From NCBI RefSeq assembly GCF_002265435.1, contig NZ_NOKQ01000134.1:62001-126000 (forward strand): a stretch of DNA of 64,000 bases, in the 5' to 3' direction. This document shows, in pieces, positions 59,509 to 64,000 of the stretch; the stretch's first letter is position 1, and each line of letters starts with the position of its first letter. The translations under genes were made by a program, and so were the position numbers. The DNA comes from Tetzosporium hominis. Its GTDB lineage: Bacteria; Bacillota; Bacilli; Bacillales_A; Planococcaceae. A model generated the notes under the pieces. It worked only from the letters and a program-made list of their open reading frames with translations, did not search any database and was not told the DNA's origin.

Positions 59509-59539
59509 AAAAGCGAAGCCGACTTGGCTTCGCTTTTTT
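59507..59539. terminator. bidirectional terminator upstream of cotZ and downstream of yjcF
   Basis: AAAAAAGCGAAGCC pairs with GGCTTCGCTTTTTT, loop GACTT. For the minus strand it ends the yjcH-yjcG-yjcF unit. Confidence 0.93.
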
Positions 59540-59975
59540 ATGATGTAGCTTGATGTTTGACCATGGCGCGGTGTGGAATCCCCGCATCCATAAATTCAGG
59601 TGAGTTGATTTCATACCCGCGTTTTTCATAAAATGGGATGGCTGTACTTTGAGAATTAAGCTTGAGCTTGTTAAACCCCATAGTATCAGCTATTTTTTCA
59701 ATCTCATCCATTAAAGTATTTCCGATATGCTTACCGCGATACTCAGGAAGAATACAGATGCGTTCCACTTTAGCAGTGGTTTCATCAAAGCGACGGAAAC
59801 GTCCTGCTCCAATGGGCTGTTCCTCATCATACACTACAAAATGAACCGCTTCTTGTTCAAACTCATCAATCTCTAAGTGGAGCGGAACACCTTGTTCTTC
59901 AATGAATACTTTGCGGCGTATTGCCAGAGCATCTTGATACTGCTTGTCATCCTGTACTTGGTGTGCACGAATCAT
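59538..59975 (-). CDS. yjcF: GNAT-family N-acetyltransferase YjcF
   Basis: 145 residues. The acetyl-CoA site is in VERICILPEYRGKHIGNTLM (Q/RxxGxG-type loop), preceded by the RRKVFIEEQGVP segment typical of the ElaA/YjcF group. Substrate unknown. Three bases after yjcG on the minus strand. Confidence 0.92.
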   Translation of the reverse strand: MIRAHQVQDDKQYQDALAIRRKVFIEEQGVPLHLEIDEFEQEAVHFVVYDEEQPIGAGRFRRFDETTAKVERICILPEYRGKHIGNTLMDEIEKIADTMGFNKLKLNSQSTAIPFYEKRGYEINSPEFMDAGIPHRAMVKHQATS

Positions 59976-59978
59976 GAC

Positions 59979-60491
59979 TTACTCTCCTGACAAACGGAAC
60001 GTTTCATGCACTGTCCAAGAGCCATCTTCTAATTGATAGAGAAGGTGGATACGGTCAATCGTTTCTTCAAAAGAAGCACCGATCATTTTTAATTGTGGAT
60101 AAATGTCATCGTGTTCACTAGACGTCATCTTTTGAGCAATTGTAATGTGAGGAACAAACGTATATTGCTCGGAATCTTGGTAATCGACATCAGCTAAATT
60201 CTTATGCAACGATACTAATTCATCTGTAGGTTCTACTTTAATATAAATTGCGTTTGTAACAGGAGCGAATGAGCTGATTCCTGTTGTTTTTAGTTGAAAA
60301 GGCTTTTGTTTTGCTGCGACATCAGCAACTTTTGAGGCAATCGTTTTGATTTCTTGGTCATCTGCTTCAAAAACACCTTTTAACGTCATATGTGGTGAAA
60401 TTAATGCATAATGTGGGTCATACCGTTTCCGATACGAGTTTGCAAAATCTTGAACAGCTTTAGATGGAAATGCGACAATACCAAATTTCAT
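59979..60491 (-). CDS. yjcG: 2'-5' RNA ligase/cyclic phosphodiesterase-family protein YjcG
   Basis: 170 residues with the two hallmark HxT/S motifs, HMTLKG and HITIAQ. Family members act on 2',3'-cyclic phosphates or related nucleotides; function in Bacillales is not settled. The start at 60491 (MKFGIVAFPS) has GGAGGGA upstream. Confidence 0.92.
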   Translation of the reverse strand: MKFGIVAFPSKAVQDFANSYRKRYDPHYALISPHMTLKGVFEADDQEIKTIASKVADVAAKQKPFQLKTTGISSFAPVTNAIYIKVEPTDELVSLHKNLADVDYQDSEQYTFVPHITIAQKMTSSEHDDIYPQLKMIGASFEETIDRIHLLYQLEDGSWTVHETFRLSGE

Positions 60492-60544
60492 AAGCGATCC
60501 CTCCATGTCTTCTATGTTCTTTTTCTAGTATACCAAAAATTCGT

Positions 60545-61264
60545 TCATTTCGTATAATTCATCTGTAAAGTTCGTGTCATATCTTTTTGCCATGTCTTCC
60601 ATGTGTGACCACCTTCAACTTCTTCATACCTGTAGTCGAAACCGCGTTCGTTAAAAATCTCAGACAGTTGTCGGTTCTCTTCAAGGAAATTCTTTTCGAC
60701 CCCATCACCTGTTGGCACAGCTGTTTCATCGAGCCCGATGATATGATCCACAGTAAACTGAGTATTTGATACGTCTTTGACAGCTGCTAATACGTCATCA
60801 TTTACGTAAGGTGAGTGTAACATCACTTTGCCGAACGTATGAGGGTAGGCGCAAGCTGTCATCAATGACACAGTGGCAGCGAGCGAATCGCCAATTAAAC
60901 CACGGCCCATTCCAATTTGATAAGTTGGAAACTGTTCATCTAAATAAGGAACAAGTTCCTGAGCTAGAAAGCGCATGTAAGCTTCATTTTTATCGCCATT
61001 TGGATGGTATTTGGCTCGGCGCGCCTTTACATTTTCATAAGGGACACCTACAATGATCAGGTTCTCGATTTCTTCAGATGCAAGTAAATCATCTGCCACT
61101 CGAGAAATGCGACCTAATTGAAAATAATCTTTCCCGTCAGATGCAATCAATAAAGAATATTTATAAAGTGGGGAATACGTAGCTGGTAAATAAACGAGTA
61201 GCTTCACTTCTTCTTGTAAAGCCTCACTATAGAGTGTGCGTTCTTCAATTTTTCCTTTATCCAT
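60545..61264 (-). CDS. yjcH: putative esterase YjcH (alpha/beta hydrolase)
   Basis: 239 residues of the esterase D-like family. Nucleophile elbow GRGLIGDSLAATV with the Ser, an oxyanion strand LLIASDGKDYF, and a late His in EGGHTWKTW. Substrate unknown. The start at 61264 (MDKGKIEERT) has TTGGAGTG upstream and is preferred over an ATG 30 bases earlier. Head of the yjcHGF unit, divergent from the PgpA-type gene. Confidence 0.9.
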   Translation of the reverse strand: MDKGKIEERTLYSEALQEEVKLLVYLPATYSPLYKYSLLIASDGKDYFQLGRISRVADDLLASEEIENLIIVGVPYENVKARRAKYHPNGDKNEAYMRFLAQELVPYLDEQFPTYQIGMGRGLIGDSLAATVSLMTACAYPHTFGKVMLHSPYVNDDVLAAVKDVSNTQFTVDHIIGLDETAVPTGDGVEKNFLEENRQLSEIFNERGFDYRYEEVEGGHTWKTWQKDMTRTLQMNYTK

Positions 61265-61350
61265 CGTGTCACTCCAATCAAGCATTGTATTCAAATTGTA
61301 TCAAATCCTAAACAAATAGTATAATGTAGGAACAAATAGGAGGTAACGAT

Positions 61351-61941
61351 ATGGATTCAAACACATCTAGAACACGGGTTCATTCTGAAACCGTGTACCA
61401 AGCGACAAAAGCGGCACTACTTCGCCGCGGAGTTACGATCGAAGATATTGCAAGTATCGTTTATGAAATGCAGCTGCCTTATAACGATGGGTTAACGCTC
61501 GAACACTGCGAAGAGTCAGTGAAATCCGTACTTAAAAAACGTGAGATGCAACACGCCATCTTAGTTGGCGTCGAGCTTGATGAACTGGCAGAGAAGCGTA
61601 TGTTGTCCGAACCGCTTCAACAAATCGTAGAAAGCGATGAAGGCCTTTTCGGCGTAGATGAAACTATTGCTCTTGGATCAGTTTTCACTTACGGAAGTAT
61701 TGCGGTTACAACATTTGGTCATCTCGATAAAAACAAGATCGGTATCATCTCTCAATTAGATACTAAAGCGGGAGAGCAGGTGCATACATTCTTAGACGAT
61801 TTGGCAGCAAGTATTGCAGCAAGTGCTGCTTCTCGTATTGCGCACAGAACACGCGACTTAGAAGAGCACAATGAGACGTTCCGCGATATCTCACCTGAAG
61901 AAACAGCACCAGAAACGAAAGTTGAAGGTGGCACAACGTAA
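61351..61941 (+). CDS. yutG: PgpA/YutG-type phosphatidylglycerophosphatase A-domain protein
   Basis: 196 residues, soluble. The YutG-like fold is seen in the helical N-terminal VTIEDIASIVYEMQLPY and the central LGSVFTYGSIAVTTFGHLDKNKIGII. PgpA enzymes remove phosphate from phosphatidylglycerophosphate, but the soluble Bacillales YutG group is poorly characterised and may have another substrate. AGGAGG before ATG 61351. An acidic C-terminal tail of about 25 residues is present. Confidence 0.82.
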   Translation: MDSNTSRTRVHSETVYQATKAALLRRGVTIEDIASIVYEMQLPYNDGLTLEHCEESVKSVLKKREMQHAILVGVELDELAEKRMLSEPLQQIVESDEGLFGVDETIALGSVFTYGSIAVTTFGHLDKNKIGIISQLDTKAGEQVHTFLDDLAASIAASAASRIAHRTRDLEEHNETFRDISPEETAPETKVEGGTT

Positions 61942-61950
61942 TCCATATAC

Positions 61951-61992
61951 AAAAGAAGCATTTTCTCATTTTGAGAAATGCTTCTTTTTTTG
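61951..61992. terminator. terminator between yutG and the nuclease gene
   Basis: AAAAGAAGCATTTTCTC pairs with GAGAAATGCTTCTTTT with one bulged T, then a T7 run on the plus strand. Confidence 0.85.
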
Positions 61993-62002
61993 AGATATCT
62001 GC

Positions 62003-62686
62003 TTATTCCATGGACTTCCTGAAACCGGCTTGTTTTGCTTCTTTCTCAGAACAAAACCATTCTTCAGGATTCGTTTGAGAATAATAGCGCCCACTTGGTA
62101 CATGATAAATCTTATCACCTTCACGGTTGATATTTCCTTTGATTAGACATTCTGAGTCTTGTTGATCAAATGAAGAAGAATCAAAACCGTAATCGGTCAC
62201 ATAATAATCGTATTGCCAAATACCCACTTCTTGGTCTCTAGCAGTTTCTTGAATTCGTTCAAATTCGTCTAAATACTTAATGTTTGGTGGATATGCATAA
62301 GCTACACGCGCAACACCAGATGCGATTAGTTGATCTTGAACACGTTCACCGTCCACATAAACATAAGCGAGCAAGCGACCGTAATCATCATAGCGCTCGC
62401 CGATATCCAGTTCGATAGATATCGTTTTTCCTTCAAGTAATTCTTTGTTCAGCTCTTTTGCTTCTTCCCCATAAGGCTGTTTTCCAAGTCTAGGATGATT
62501 GGTCTCAGGAGTATCCACTAGCAGATAGCGAACTGTCTCTTCTTCCCCATTCCATTCTATACGAATAGTATCTCCATCAATGACCTCTAAGAGCTCAACT
62601 TCTTCTTTTGCCGAGGACTGTTGTTCAGTGCATCCAATTAGTAGAATGACAGTCGCAGTCAAAAAGCTTATCCATAATTTCATCAT
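62003..62686 (-). CDS. thermonuclease-family lipoprotein with C-terminal sunset-type domain
   Basis: 227 residues: lipobox LIGC (Cys19), an SNase domain (about 30-150) with VIDGDTIRIEW, LLVDTPETNHP and GERYDDYGRLLAYVYVDGE carrying the catalytic Arg/Glu set, then a Cys-containing module (about 180-227, CLIKGNINREGDKIYHVPSG to WFCSEKEAKQAGF) seen on many Firmicute surface nucleases. Probably a membrane-attached extracellular nuclease. Two adjacent ATGs (62686, 62683); GGGTGA is better spaced to the second. Confidence 0.92.
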   Translation of the reverse strand: MMKLWISFLTATVILLIGCTEQQSSAKEEVELLEVIDGDTIRIEWNGEEETVRYLLVDTPETNHPRLGKQPYGEEAKELNKELLEGKTISIELDIGERYDDYGRLLAYVYVDGERVQDQLIASGVARVAYAYPPNIKYLDEFERIQETARDQEVGIWQYDYYVTDYGFDSSSFDQQDSECLIKGNINREGDKIYHVPSGRYYSQTNPEEWFCSEKEAKQAGFRKSME

Positions 62687-62718
62687 GTATCACCCGACTT
62701 AGAATAGCATACCTAGAT

Positions 62719-62744
62719 AAAAAAAAGACACTCCTACGAGTGTC
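62719..62744 (-). terminator. terminator of the 46-residue gene
   Basis: On the minus strand GACACTC/GAGTGTC arms with loop GTAG run into T8. The hairpin includes part of the stop codon region. Confidence 0.85.
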
Positions 62745-62883
62745 AGTTCATAGCTTCCGTGTTTTCTGTTGAAGCAAAATAGATAAATTGTTCTTCCTCA
62801 AGTTCTGTAAGACGGTCTTTGTTCAACCCAAGAGAGATTGGTCCTTGAAATAGATCTTCCCACCAGTTAGTCGTTTGATTCAT
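62743..62883 (-). CDS. 46-residue orphan protein
   Basis: Starts at ATG 62883 with GGAGGAAG 7 bases upstream and ends in its own terminator, so it looks like a real monocistronic gene. The product contains NWWEDLFQGPISLGLNKDR and a Glu-rich stretch followed by FIYFASTENTEAMN. No membrane helix or signal peptide. I do not recognise it. Confidence 0.65.
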   Translation of the reverse strand: MNQTTNWWEDLFQGPISLGLNKDRLTELEEEQFIYFASTENTEAMN

Positions 62884-63016
62884 TCTGCTTCCTCCGCTCT
62901 TTTTAATAGTCTTTTTATTGGTATATGTAGTTGTCTGAAAATTACCCCTAAAAGTTTCGCCATAAACACACAAAAGTTAAAAATAAGACGAAAGACTTAT
63001 AGTGAATGCTGATTCA

Positions 63017-63045
63017 TTGTTTGCAACTGTATTTGCCCGTATACT
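63017..63045 (+). promoter_or_regulatory. promoter of the aldehyde dehydrogenase gene
   Basis: TTGTTT (63017-63022), a 17-base spacer, TATACT (63040-63045), about 30 bases before the ATG. Confidence 0.55.
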
Positions 63046-63076
63046 AAATGTACTAGACATAACGAGGAGGAATACG

Positions 63077-64000
63077 ATGAATTTCACTGCACAAGATGTA
63101 GAAGGTTGGATTAAAGCTCAGCAACGATTAGTTTACTCGGGAGAGACGCGTTCACTCGAATTTCGCTTAGAGCAATTAGATAAATTAAAAGCAGGTATTA
63201 AAAAATATGAAGAGCAAGTGTTGGATGCGCTTTATCAAGATCTTCGTAAAGGAGAGTTTGAAGCATTCACAACTGAAATTGGAATCATCTATGAATCTAT
63301 TTCTTATATGAAAAAGAATTTGAGTAGCTGGATGAAACCTGAGGCAGCGAAAACGCCTACTGTACTTCAACCTGCGAAAAGCTTTATTGTAAGAGAACCT
63401 TACGGAAGCTGCTTAATCATCGCGCCATTTAACTATCCGTTTCAGCTCGTAATGGAACCTTTACTTGGAGCAATCGTCGGAGGGAACGCGGCTATAGTAA
63501 AACCCTCTGAGTCCACACCACATGTGGCAGCAATTGTTCGCCATATTTTAGAGGAAACGTTTAGTCCGGATTATATCCGAGTGGTAGAGGGAGAAAAAGA
63601 AGAAACGTCTGCACTGATTCATGCTCCGTTTGATTTTATTTTCTTTACAGGAAGTGTTCCTGTTGGAAAAATCGTTATGAAAGCTGCTGCAGAGCGCCTA
63701 ACTCCTGTCACATTAGAGCTAGGTGGAAAATCACCAGCCGTTATTGACCACACAGCAAACTTAGATGTTGCCGCAAAGCGAATCGTTTGGGGGAAATTCA
63801 TGAACTCCGGTCAGACGTGTGTGGCGCCGGATTATTTAATGGTGCATGAGAGCATTAAAGAAGCATTCATTGAAAAGTTAAAAACGACGATTCGGGATTT
63901 TTACGGAGAGGACATTCAGAAAAGTGCCGATTTCAGCCGGATTGTAAATGAGAGACAGTATGATCGATTACATGACTTACTAGAAAAATCTAAAGATGAT
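63077..64000 (+). CDS. aldehyde dehydrogenase, class 3 / YwdH type (3' end outside window)
   Basis: NAD(P)-dependent oxidation of aldehydes. 308 residues are visible and the frame is open at the window end. The family elements seen are IIAPFNYPFQLVMEPLLGA, KPSESTPH, FTGSVPVGKIVMKAAAE, the Glu motif LELGGKSPAVID and the catalytic Cys in NSGQTCVAPDY. The short N-terminus (about 100 residues before APFNYP) fits the fatty-aldehyde/class 3 group. ATG with ACGAGGAGG. Confidence 0.95.
   Translation, partial: MNFTAQDVEGWIKAQQRLVYSGETRSLEFRLEQLDKLKAGIKKYEEQVLDALYQDLRKGEFEAFTTEIGIIYESISYMKKNLSSWMKPEAAKTPTVLQPAKSFIVREPYGSCLIIAPFNYPFQLVMEPLLGAIVGGNAAIVKPSESTPHVAAIVRHILEETFSPDYIRVVEGEKEETSALIHAPFDFIFFTGSVPVGKIVMKAAAERLTPVTLELGGKSPAVIDHTANLDVAAKRIVWGKFMNSGQTCVAPDYLMVHESIKEAFIEKLKTTIRDFYGEDIQKSADFSRIVNERQYDRLHDLLEKSKDD

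Overview
The window is a stretch of low-to-moderate GC Bacillales chromosome. Almost every gene has a recognisable Bacillus subtilis counterpart, and the local gene order follows B. subtilis blocks: ilv-leu; hpf-secA-prfB-yvjA-cccB-ftsEX-minJ; addBA-yisK-yisL; yitS-yitU-yitW; fabH-fabF-opp/app-trpS-spx-mecA-coiA-pepF-roxS-spxH-yjbI-yjbK-yjbL-yjbM-yjbN-yjbO; cotZ-yjcF-yjcG-yjcH. These blocks are stitched together differently from B. subtilis. Protein sequences and layout suggest the Planococcaceae/Caryophanaceae (Sporosarcina-like). A Cys-rich CotY/CotZ coat gene with a SigK-type promoter suggests an endospore former. The genus cannot be fixed from the sequence alone. I saw no rRNA, tRNA, prophage, insertion sequence or CRISPR array.

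Layout. 2-7601: branched-chain amino acid operon ilvB(partial)-ilvH-ilvC-leuA-leuB-leuC-leuD. 7767-12072: ribosome hibernation factor, SecA and release factor 2, the last with its programmed +1 frameshift. 12132-12290: a large unexplained palindromic element. 12340-16658: YvjA-type membrane protein, cytochrome c-551, FtsEX and an M23 peptidoglycan hydrolase. 16728-20911: a membrane protein and a ResA-like thioredoxin, a frame-disrupted small lipoprotein, MinJ, CsbA, a VTT-domain membrane protein and signal peptidase I. 20969-30559: AddBA recombination nuclease, a DUF418 protein, YisK and YisL. 30675-31988: a surface-anchored alpha-amylase-like protein that seems to lack catalytic residues. 32043-34154: DegV and HAD proteins (minus strand) and YitW. 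34275-36404: a ClpB disaggregase without the N-terminal domain, behind a textbook CtsR operator. 36799-38986: fabH-fabF behind a FapR-like operator. 39356-45112: a five-gene oligopeptide ABC transporter. 45356-46615: trpS with a tryptophan T-box. 46712-52743: a DUF4015 glycoside-hydrolase-like protein, Spx, MecA, CoiA, PepF and the small RNA RoxS/RsaE with a Rex-type operator. 52744-58811: SpxH, truncated haemoglobin, CYTH protein, YjbL, small alarmone synthetase, NAD kinase, RluA-type pseudouridine synthase and MgtE. 58846-64000: CotZ, YjcF/G/H, a PgpA-type protein, a nuclease lipoprotein, a 46-residue orphan and the start of an aldehyde dehydrogenase gene.

Functional themes. One is amino acid supply: ilv-leu synthesis, peptide import with a possible CodY box, and T-box-controlled trpS. 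Another is redox and protein-quality control: Spx, its adaptor SpxH, MecA, ClpB under CtsR, RoxS under a Rex-type operator, truncated haemoglobin and NAD kinase. A third is the cell envelope and division: FtsEX with an M23 hydrolase, MinJ, SecA and signal peptidase.

No clearly new multi-gene system was found. The features most worth follow-up are the 12.1-12.3 kb palindrome, the amylase-like pseudoenzyme, the N-domain-less ClpB, the frame-broken lipoprotein and the RoxS/Rex locus.
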